A DNA stretch of 64,000 bases from Heliocidaris erythrogramma (taxonomy: Eukaryota > Echinodermata > Echinoidea > Camarodonta > Echinometridae). Numbering within the stretch: position 1 is the first letter of the stretch; each line of letters opens with the position of its first letter. Of the stretch, positions 38,501 through 50,500 are shown in pieces. The stretch is from NCBI GenBank assembly GCA_025617745.1, contig CM046854.1:60345606-60409605 (forward strand), read 5' to 3'. Made by a program: the position numbers and the translations under genes. The notes beneath the pieces were generated by a model. It saw only the letters and a program-made list of their open reading frames with translations. It was not told the origin of the DNA and did not search any database.

Positions 38501-41500
38501 CCCACGAGCGACTTTTTTTTTTTGTGAAAATGGTGTTATTAATGGTCATCATTAATCATTAATGTTAATATTTGCTTTCTTCAGAGGGCGTCCTTGTTAG
38601 CCAGACTTATCGATATAAATAAATACATAGCTTTGTGTCAGTTGTACACAATACACCCATGTTGCTTTGCTGGGCAAGCACACAACAAATAATTGGATAC
38701 CTTTTTACATGTTAGTAGGTGTATTTCTATGGTACTAGAACAGCTGAAATATTTTCTGTTGTAGGAGGTTCATGCCATTTTTTTTTCACACAATGACTGT
38801 ACTATGAGTGATATCTGTGTTGAGACACGTGTGGTAACAGCGTTGTTTAAAGAGTACAATGAGTGCGTGGGAGAGGAACTTCGTTAAACATGTACATAAC
38901 CGGGGTTGTTAGCCAAATGTGATGAATTATTGTATAACCGAGGGGGCAAGGCGATCCCTACTGAACCTTCGGACTATCGGACCCTTTTGCCGATTCGGTC
39001 TATAGAACCTTCTGTCTATCGGACCTTCTGACTATCGGACCCCGTTGGACATTCGATCTATAGAACCTTCGCACTATCGGACCCTCCGCCGATTCGGTCT
39101 ATAGAATATTTAAATATATATAAATGTCTACCTGCACATCATTTTTTACACGTACGCTTATATGTTTACAAATGTGCAAAGGGAGAATAAAATAGGTTAC
39201 AGATGAATTGTTGAAACGGAATGTCAAATCATCATTGCAAAATAACTAATTAAGCAAAAGACAAAAGCAACAAAATAGGAGGAAAGTACAATGTAAATGA
39301 GGAAAATGCAATATACATGTAGGCAGCCCTCTTGTCAAACTCTTCCTACTTTTACTGATGATTTGCCTATTTTGAGCCTGTATTAGTTATTGCATAGTCA
39401 CTACTTTGGTATGACAGTTAAGGGTTTTATTTACATAGATGTCATGTTTGCAGTGACGTATCTAGGTATTTTGGCGTCCGGGGCAAACTATCCAATCTGC
39501 GCTCCCCCCCCCCCCCCCCACCTCCATTCCAAAACTCAGATTAAGGGAGCGTTTAATTCGAAATGATGGCAATACGTGAAAATGAGTTTTGATGTACATA
39601 ACCCGGGGTTGTTAGCCAAAATGTGATGAATTATTGTATAACCGAGGGGGCAAGGCGATCCCTACTGAACTGACTATCGGACCCTTTTGCCGATTCGGTC
39701 TATAGAACCTTCTGTCTATCGGACCTTCTGACTATCGGACCCCGTTGGACATTCGATCTATAGAACCTTCGGACTATCGGACCCTCCGCCGATTCGTTCT
39801 ATAGAACCGTCTGTCTATTGGACCCTCTCGTACGTTCGGTCTATCGAACCTTCTATCTATTAGGTGTCGGTCTATCGGACCCGCTAACTATCGGACCTTC
39901 TAGCTATAGGGCTGTTACTATTAATAGGTACGTTCACACGTAGAGCGATAGCATCGATGCTATCGAGGTGTCGATGCTATTTTGGTGAAGACCAGATAGT
40001 GTCGAGACCAAACGCTGTCTGAACGCAGATAATCGCGAGATAGAAGCGAGTTTCCAAACTATTCTTGCAGCGAGTTTAGCAGGAGTAAATCTCAGGATCC
40101 AGCGACATAGCATCGACACTTTGCGGTAGACCACCCACCGCGCTTGTGACTATTTGTCGTGTGAGCGCAATCGCTGTTATCTTCACTCGCTGCTATTATA
40201 ATTCTGTTTCATGTGGTGCTATAATATAATGCAATGTATGTATTCATGTGATGTACCCTCTTCCCTACTTTTTTTTCTATTATTCTGTCTGTTTCATCTG
40301 GTACTGTAATGTAATGTATGTATTCATGTGATGTATATAGGGGTATAGTAGGGTAATGTGTATACTGTGTGGTAAGGAAGGGGGTTCCTGAAAGAGTATA
40401 CTTTTTTCTAAGTAATCTAAAATGTGGAGGCACCAAACAATCTAGAAGTGGTATTTTTGCCAGCTTTTTATCAGACTTATGTGTGTCTTCTCTGGATTTT
40501 GTTGTATTACTTTTCTTTTTCACGACCCTGAATACTTGTCTCATTTTAATCTCCCATAAATCTTCCGGAGTAAGTTCTTGCATTGATACTTGTGCACTAT
40601 GATAAACAGGATATGTCTATGTAGTATGCCAAGTTTAAGGACAATCTGATAATCCCTTCATAGAAATTTTCATTGAGTTCTAATCTCCATTTGTCACCTT
40701 TAGCACAACACTTTGCAAGCCAGAGTGCTTCAATAGACTGCAAACTTTAAACCTTAAGAAGTAACATTTTGAGGGACTGTGCATTCTTCTCTTTGTACAT
40801 TGAGTTATGAACATCCAATGAGTTATATATCATTTTAAAGCTGAGAATCTGCTCTTTCAGAATCAGACCTTAACTAAAGTATGATGTGGTCTTTAGATAT
40901 TGATTTACATGTGCTTACCAGAGAATATAGTGTGCATGCATGTGTTTTATTTTGGCATATTGGAGTTCAGTCAATTTTGACATGTACAAGGTTTATTTAA
41001 AATTTAGTATTATAACACATGTATTTGCTACTTGATTGTATTATCGATTTTACAAATGAATTGTTATTGTGTTATGTTGATTTATGAAGACATTTAACTT
41101 CCGCGCGTTTGACCATGCATACCAATTATACTCGGGTCACTCTGTGTGGCGCAGTAATTATTGTTTTGGCAGCGGGTGAGCGATGAATAGTCACGAGTGG
41201 GTGATAGAAGCAAGTCGATCACGGCCTGTCTGAACGTACTGGAAATATTTTTGAAACTTACACAGCATCGATGCTAACATAGCATCGATGATATGTACTA
41301 CGTGTGAACATAACTAATATTTGCTTTCTTCAGAGGGCGTCCTTGTTAGCCAGACATATCGATATAAATAAATACATAGCTTTGTGTTAGTTGTACACAA
41401 TACACCCATGTTGCTTTGCTGGGCAAGCACACAACAAATAATGTGCGTCAGTGTGTCCAGTTGAAATAGAGTCGGCCAATCTATGTGTGTAGTTGGCTCT

Positions 41501-44500
41501 GTTGTTGCTTATATGGAAAATGGAAAATAATTATCACTGATTTGGGGTATTTTTCAACCATTTCAACCAATTGGATTCCTTTTTACATGTTTAGGTGTAT
41601 TTCTATGGTACTAGAACAGCTGAAATATTTTCTGTTGCAATTAGTAGGAGGTTCATGCCATTTTTTTTCACACAATGACTGTACTATGAGTGATATCTGT
41701 GTTGAGACACGTGTGGTAATAGCGTTGTTTAATGAGTACAATGAGTGTGTGGGAGAGGAACTTCGTTAAACATATTAAAGTTTCTGGTTCGTTCCTTGCA
41801 ACATTGAAAGCGGAAGCAGAACTTCGAAAAACATACTGCAGTTTTGGTTTGCTAATTCCCTTCAACAATGAAATGTTGAATGTGCATTGTTGGTGCATGG
41901 CTTCGAAATTTACGGTAGGTCATGTATAAACAATGCATATTTTTAACCTCTCCATGAATTGGTTTTTACTATTTTAAGACGAATACGTAATATGTCTGAT
42001 TAACAACTCCAACTCGGGAACTAGGGAAAGTACAGTGGTCATATTTCGCAATATTGAGTAGTGGGGGGGGGGGGGGGTTCTGTTCAGTAAGATGCAAAAT
42101 ATAAATGTCTACCTGCACATCATTTTTTACAGGTACGCTTATATGTTTACAAATGTGCAAAGGGAGAATAAAAATAGGTTACAGATGAATTGTTGAAACG
42201 GAATGTCAAATCATCATTGCAAAATAACTAATTAAGCAAAAGACAAAAGCAACAAAATAGGAGGAAAGTACAATGTAAATGAGGAAAATACAATATACAT
42301 GTAGGCAGCCCTCTTGTCAAACTCTTCCTACTTTTACTGATGATTTGCCTATTTTGGGCCTGTATTACTTATTGCATAGTCACTACTACTCTTTATTATA
42401 ATTTATATACATGTATATTACTTTCCAAGTTCGCTTATATAATTATTTAAATGAAGGTTTATTCCCTAGGCTGTTCACTCACCATCAAATTATTTACACA
42501 TGACTCATATACTGATTAAATGTTTCTGGGTGTATATTTTTATAGAGGAAGTTAAAGAAAATGAAATTCAGAGAGACGAGGAGGGGAGAAACAGAAACAG
42601 AAAATATAGAATATAGTTAGTGTAGGAATAAAGAGAAGGAATATAAGGATGTAGGAAGGGGGAGATTGGAGCTCAGTGAAGAGCCATAACTGACACTGAT
42701 TTAAATACTGCAAGAACATAAAGGAGGAAAAGTAAATTGTGATTATGAGATCCGACATTTATGTTCCCTTTCAGAAAATGTTGAAGCCCTTGATAGTGAA
42801 AAACAAGAAACATTTCTGTAAGTTGTTTGTAGAGCAAAAATGAAGCCACGAATGAATAATACAAACACGATATACCATAATCACACTAAATTATGCAAGA
42901 ATAAATTTGGGCGGGGGGGGGAGGGGTATCTTCAGAACAAATTAAGTGACCCTATTTAGGAACATTTCATCTCATTATCTGAACTTTAGAAATTCAAAAT
43001 GATATGAAATCCTTTGTTCAATAATATTCATCAGAATGGTTTGAATCGGTTTTCCAACACATGTCTGAGGGTCACAGGAAGGTGTCTGAATTACAGACAT
43101 CAAAACTCATATTTTGTTCATCTTTGATGTTTCGTATGACAGTTAAGGGTTTTATTTACATAGATGTCATGTTTGCAGTGATGTATCTAGATGTATCTTG
43201 GCGTCCGGGGCAAACTATCCAATCTGCGCCCCCCCCCCCCCCCCCCTACCTCCATTCCCAAACTCAGATTAAGGAGCGTTTAATTCGAAATGATGGCAAT
43301 ACGTGAAAATGAGTTTGGATGTACACCCGGGGTTGTTAGCCAAAATGTGATGAATTATTGTATAACCGAGGGGGCAAGGCGATCGATCAGCAGATTTTTT
43401 TCTTTTCTTTCTAACCCCTCAGAAATGAAATATGTTATGTATTTTACACTTATAAAAAAATGTCCATGGGAAACAACGACGTACTAATATTTTTTTTGGG
43501 GACGGAAAATGAATGAAAACCCTGAAGATATATTAATAGGGGCGTGAAATAGCTAGATCCTGAACATTAATTTTGCGAGGGAGAAAAGCGACCGATCTTT
43601 AGGGATTTTTCGCATTTCAAACCCTATGAAACACTACTTATTGTACGCTTTTTTCCTTGAGTGGGGCGCAAATAACCCTCAAAGCCTATAAATTTTCTTG
43701 TATTTCTCCCCATTTCTTTCTCTCTTTTGCGATTTTTTTGCGTCCCATTCAAGTGCCGCCTCATGCTAATAAACCCTTTAGTGAAGAGATAAATAACTGG
43801 AAGTGATTAAAGAAGATTTTAGGTTTTGTATTACCCAAATACATAGAGTATTGCCCGAATTAATTTACCAATCAAAACCATGGGTTTATCCTTTAAACCT
43901 TCCTTGCCCGCGGGACCGGGGGGGGGGGCTGCAGCCCCTCAATTGTTTATTTTTTTTTGTAAAAAGGGGATATGACTTTAACGTCTGACATCAGACGTTA
44001 TGGGTCATCTCAAAGGAGCAACAAAACAAAGAAATACATAAGTCTTGTGGACTGTCAGTCTCTTGGGCCATCGGTCTCCAGAGCTTTTGGTTCTCGGGCC
44101 GTCGGTTTTATGGGCCGTTAGTCTCGCGGGTTGTTTGCTTCGTGTCACTCTTATGCGCTGAGCCGTCTGTCTAGTGGACAGTAGTCGTGTGACAAGATAG
44201 TACCATGGAAACATTCCAAATGCAAAATGTTTATAATCAGCATTACGCACTTATTTACGACCAAGGCCGTCGAAATAAAAGGGGGAAAATAACAGGGGAA
44301 AGAAGATGGTGTCTTTGCAGCTTTTGGGGGACTTCACTGTAAAACGCGGGGAAAAGAAATGTTAGCTCGCAGACCTTATAAACATGTGTCAGAGATTGTA
44401 TGACATAAATTCCTAACTTCAACACTATAGTAAGCACTAACCATATTCCTAAGCATTTCCTAAAACCCGATCACTACCCAAACCCTAGCCATATATATTG

Positions 44501-47500
44501 AAAGAAATACATTTCGGAGCAATAATTATTGGATCCCCGTGTCAGAAGATGCATGAAACCGAAGGTTAACGAAACCTTATCAATTGGTCTAATGGACTTA
44601 CATTCTTCTGGGCTGCGCCCGATGTGGTCAATATTTCTTGGTGGATCATTCTTGATTATGGTATAATTTGTCATTATATTCTGTACTAGCATCTCCTGAT
44701 GAACAGTATCCATTCATCCGGAAATGTATCGGACAATATGTACAGCGTGGAGCCTGCACTCTTACCGTCGATTCGACATCAAAACTCACCTGCCTTGTGA
44801 AGGGGTATTATCCAGACATTGAACTTTACTTCCTGCACGGATCTGACATTGTGGCATCCACTGAATATCGAGAATGGAACAACACAGATGGGACAAAAAA
44901 TAAGAATGTGACAATTTTGATCGGTGTTAGTGACGAACCCTACAGATGTGTAGCCTCAGGATTACGTGGAATGATTGGAAACAGAACCGTTTCGGTCTAT
45001 GTCGAAGCCCGTTCTCAAGGTCCAAATGCTGCTGCAATCGTTGTTCGTAAGTCTTTATCCATTTACACCCATATCTTTTTATTGCACTTGCTAGAATAGG
45101 AGGTTAGGCCGAATGAAATTGATTCCCGGTTTCTTGTCCCCTCCTCCTTTTTTTACAGCCCGCCTCGATGTCTTTAATATTTAGTAGTTTCTGTTAGACA
45201 TGAAACAAAGAAGAATCTGATGAACCTATACAATTAGAATTTAAGAAAAAAAATGTAGTGCCGTTCCAACTTGTTTTGAGCCACCTTAGTGCTTAGCTAT
45301 ATAAAATTTCATTTCAAAGAGTTTGTGTTGAAATTGATCCAACAGCATTTGTTTGAGCAACGAAAATATCAAACTGAAAAAACTATGTAATCTACAATTA
45401 GATTTTACTTGGCCATACGCATAATTTCAAACATACATTTAAAGGGTAAATAATTTATTGGTACTTCAAAATTTCAATATTGCACGAAAAAAAAAGACAT
45501 GGTAACGAAGCTTTTCGACCGGCACTCATCAGGTTATCACGCAGGTATGTAACAAATTACTCGAAATCAACTATATTATACTCGATGAACCCGGACGCAA
45601 CCCGGACGCCTTAATTTCAGAACAATCGCAAAGCTTGGACGAACTCCTTTTGTCTACACAAAAGGCGTTCCTGCGATTGAATGTAGGCGGCTTCCAGAAA
45701 GCGTAAATGCGCTGCGCTTCTGGCCCGGGACATAATTGAGAATTGATCGTCGGCATACCTTTGTGCGCAAGCTGGATTGTTCAGCAAATACAGACCAATC
45801 CCTGAATCGCATTTGGCTGTCGTTGGTCTGTTAGCGTGCGTTTCAGATTTGCAGGCACGGACGGGCTGCGTGCGCTGATTGGTTGTACGGTTCCGAATAG
45901 TCGAGCGGACGTGTTGTTTAATGCGATCAGCCAACCGATGAAGTCTTCGTTATCATGTCTCTTTTTCGTGCCATATTTAATGGGTACCTATCACCAACAA
46001 ATATTTTGCTCTATATTTTGGGGGTTTCATGCGGCCATAGGATTTTGGGATATTTAGGTCAAAGGTCAAAGGTCACAGAGGTCAATTTCTGAAATTTCAG
46101 GTGTTAGCCTCGTTCTAGCGATAACCCAAGAGCCATTTGGTGTAAGAACTTCAAACTTGGTGCTCAGTGGTATGTATCACCAAACAGTCAGACCCAACTC
46201 CGTAATACCGAGCACAAAGTCAACCTGCCAACGATATAATATTGTTAAAAATAATGCTGCGTGTCAATTATCTTCAAAATCATTGAATGATCGTCATATG
46301 AAGTGAATTTCATATGACAAACATTTGAAATAAATATATCCGCAGCATTATTTTTTTAAAATATATTATCAACAGCAGGTCGACACTGCACGATTAGCCC
46401 ATGCCTTTTGTACACACTGCCTCGCACTGAACGATGAGGGCTCTATATTCATCTTGTTCTATACGCCGTTTTCGGAGTATATACCTGTGCTCGGTATTAC
46501 GGAGTTGGGTCTGAATGCCAAAGGGAGATGATCTGACTAGATTTTGGGGTACGTAGGTCAAAGGTCAAGATCAAAGAGGCAAATTTCTGAAATTTCAGGT
46601 GTTAGCCTCGTTCTCGCGATAACTCAAGAACTATTTGAGGTATGAACTCAAACTTGTACTAGTATGTATCACGATAGGAAGATGATCTGGTTAGATTTTG
46701 GGATACGTAGGTCAAAGTTCAAAGGCCATAGAGGTCAATGTTACAATTTCAGGTGTTAGCCTCGTTCTAGCGATAACCCAAGAACCATTTGATGTAAGAA
46801 CTTCAAACTTGGTACTCAGTGGTATGTATCACCAAAGGAGGATGATCTGACTAGATTTTGTGGTACGTAGGGTAAAGGTCAAGGTCACAGAGGCCAATTT
46901 CTGAAATGTCAGACGTTAGCCTCCTTCTAGCGATAACACAAGAACCATTTGAGGTAAGAACTTCAAACTTGGTCTGGTATGTATCACCAAAGGAAGATGA
47001 TCTGACTAGATTTTAGGGTATGTAGGTCAAAGGTCACAGGTCAATTTCTGAAATTCCAGGTGTTAGCCTTGTTAACGCGATATCTGAAGAGCCATTTGAT
47101 CCATTAACTTCAAACTCGGAAATAGTATGCATCACCATAATGATACGAACTGATTAAATTTTTGTTCATATAGGTCAAAGGTGACAAGTCATAGAGGTCA
47201 TTATACAGGTGTATGTTAAATTAATGTTGTTTTTACCTTTATCACCATATCTCAACTATTTTGTATTCATCACTACGAGGAGATAAGTGATCAGAATTTT
47301 GGGTTATAAGGTGTAAGGTTAAATGTCAAAGAGGTCAATTAACATGTGATTAGAGGCTTTTTATTCGGGTTATCACAATATTTCAAGAACAGTTTGAGCA
47401 ATTAACTGAATTTAGGCGGATGCATATAGGAGACGCAGTCGCATTCATCTTGTTTTCTTCATACTTCTTAACCATTTACCCATATAAGGTCAGGTAAAGT

Positions 47501-50500
47501 GTTTTGAGGTTAGCTTATTATACATTACCCTATGTGTAACACATATATTAAAATGGGAGAAAAAAATCGTATAAATAAGAATAATATAAAGCGTATCACT
47601 GCGTTATGGTTTCCACTATATTTTTAAAATACCACATCAATCACGGTCATATATGACCATGATTATAAAAACTAGTTTTTTAAAAATTGTATCGTAAATC
47701 ATGAAAATTTCAATATGTCGTATATAAAATTAAATTGTCGTATATAAAATTAAAATTAAACTCGTTCATAATATTCCACTTATATTGTTTCCCAGGGGGT
47801 AAAATGAAATGAAGGAGACTTGAGAACAATTCAGGTGTTATGCAGTATACGCAGAGAGCATACGAGACGTTTCAATTTACATATTCGATTTACGATATCA
47901 GAAAAAGAGTAATTTCACTCATTGTATCTTGTATACGCATCGCCTTAATGTTCTCTTTATACTTTTATTTTTTTTTCTAAATACGTTTGTTTTTGCATTA
48001 TTTTGTTGATCAAGCTATACTTATGGTTCTTGGAGTATGCCTTGGCATAGCTGTAGTTTTCAAATCTTATCGTGGAAATGGCAGAGGTGAGTTTATGATC
48101 AGGAGTATTCAATAATGTAGATTTAGAAGGCATATTGTATAATTTAACTATATATTTTCGTTGTATCTAAACCGCAAAAAAATCCCTCGATATTAAAGCT
48201 AAGGCAATTCCAGCATAGCGGACATGACATTCAGACCTATTTGGGTTTATTTAAGACAGTCTTAAGCAAAATCAAAAGTCCTAGAACATATAATATTGTA
48301 TACATATTCAATAAGTGACTTTCATGGAAATATACTGAGCAAATTTCACAATATTGCACTGAATACATGAAATGAAAATGGACTCTTTATAAAGGACATG
48401 ACACAAAATGGACAAGGATTTTTCACTCCTGTGAACAGTTTTGGAGTTTCATGAGTCTAATTTAGGTATTAACAGAAGTTTATAATCATTCTCTAAATAT
48501 GAATATAGTTTGTGAAACGATTAGAGTGCACATTTCCTTGACAGTGCTAAAAAGTGGGTTAACAGACATGACACTTTTGTCTGTTTCTTTTTAAACTCCT
48601 AAAACTTCCCTTTAAAATATTCAAAGGCTCATACAAACCTGATATCAGTAATTTTTGTTGCATTTATATCAATTTACAACCAAAAAATCAAAGCTGAACA
48701 TTGCTTTTGGTGTGAAATAATGAGACTTAAAGTTTTGCCCAAAATTGTCGTCACATTTTGCCCCAAAAGTGAGTTTTTTAAGAAAATCATAAGTAAATGT
48801 ACTTGAATCCTATTGAAAAACCAATCATATTAACGGGGGAGTTTACCGCCAATATGTTACAATCGACTCATCAAATTGTCAATTTGAGATTAGCATAAAT
48901 TTAGTGATCTCATTTTTTAAAACATACATTACTTTCTTTTTCCTTGTCAGATTTCTTTCAAACTTTCACCATCCTGTTTTTCTTATTTTATGCTTTCACA
49001 CATATCACCTTATTACCAATTTCGGATTGCCCTCTAAGCTTTTCTGTTTGATACTAAATATGCCATGGTAGCCTAAATAATTATGGAGTTATTTTCAATT
49101 TTATGATTTTTGGCAAGTGAACATTTTCCGTGGAATTACGCGATCTCCCCCTTCCTGCTTCTGCCAGCCAAAGACGGCGTTTCCAAGAATTCGTACCCCG
49201 ATGGAAAAAATAAAATACGCCAGAATCTGAACTAATACCCGTCGAGCGGTTTTGAATTCCCCATGAGAATCCAAAGCCAAGATTGTATTCTTAAGATAAT
49301 TAGTTTTATTGGGTATTCGATCATTTTAGGGATTGCTTGTTTATTTATTTGTTTTTGTGTGTGTTTGTTGTTGTGGGTTGTTTTTTTTTTGGGGGGGGGG
49401 GGGGGGGGGTGGGGTGTATCTCAACAGATTTGTGAATGAAATTACCCTAATTCGACTTATTAGTCGCTTTATTTCCTTTAATATTAGCATACGCCATAAA
49501 CTCCAGTGGCGTATATACAGCATACTTGCATATGATGAAGCCGGCGTACGACCTCTCACGGTTTAAATGCTCCCATAAATAAGATCATTAAACGTGCACA
49601 GGTTATATGGCACATGTGCAGTCTAGATAATATTACACCGCCCCACCTCCACCCCCCCCCCCCCCCCCTTCCATGTCTGGGCAGGATTTGGCCTCTTGTT
49701 TATCTATTTTTGGATATGCCACTTAACTCCTTACACTAAAGTCACGGTATGGTTCATTTTCCTTTGCAGTTAGGTGCAGTAGACATGACTTTATGCCCGT
49801 ACCCATCGTGACGCATATAAAGGGTGAGACATCATTGAACAATTCTGTATTATGGTCTTTAAAAGATACATTCATAGATTTATCACTGAAGTTCATTTTG
49901 ATATATTCGATAACCCGCTCAGTCGTTTGTACGATTTATTGCATAATTATATGCATATATGCCGGTGTAAAAAACATATTTTTTATTAGTATTTCCTATT
50001 TTCCTAGAAAACTATCAATTTAATGCTGCTTATTTAATTAATTTATATCACATCAATTCGGCAAAGTTCGAGCACTGTGAAAGGCCAGTTGGCAAATTAC
50101 TAATTTGCGGTCATTTTGTCTTTTTAAAGGAGGCAAGTCAATATCTCGATCTTGAAAGACTCTGCCGGACGGTCAAATGACTTATTTTCACACAATAGGC
50201 ACTATTTGAAGGTTAAGATTATAACCAGTTACTATCTAAAATTTTCTTTATTATATTTATAAATCTAATTGAGAAATATTGTGAAACTAAAATGAACAGA
50301 AGTAATATATAGAAATCTACTTATCATAAGGACAACGCTAAATTGGGGCTTTCGTTTACAATTGTATGCTTTTAAAGCATAAACACTTTACTCAATTTGG
50401 TTTTTAAAAGAAAAAGCGTAATTAGCAGTGTCTGACTTACACTTTCAATTAAATACAGTCATGTATAAAACCAGATTATTATGACACACACATGATGAAG

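Larger units (their letters stand above)
25184..39911. mobile_element. 14.7-kb block bounded by 122-bp inverted repeats (candidate composite element)
   Basis: The left arm 25184-25305 starts CCCTATAGCTAGAAGGTCCG and the right arm 39790-39911 ends with its reverse complement. Both are 122 bp and differ at only a few positions. Each arm consists of degenerate units of about 18-20 bp such as CTATCGGACCTT and CTATAGAACCTT. Similar unit arrays in the same orientation as the right arm are inside at 32000-32190, 36480-36670, 36900-37100, 37330-37530, 38955-39110 and 39670-39790. No transposase gene is recognised. Flanks show no clear target duplication. It may be a foldback-type element, or simply an inverted array. 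Confidence 0.5.

Noticed and set aside
22187..44689. A third Ig exon or a missing hinge exon in the 22.5-kb intron
   Set aside because: I looked for Cys/Trp/DxGxYxC patterns with phase-1 splice sites and found none. The space is filled by repeats.
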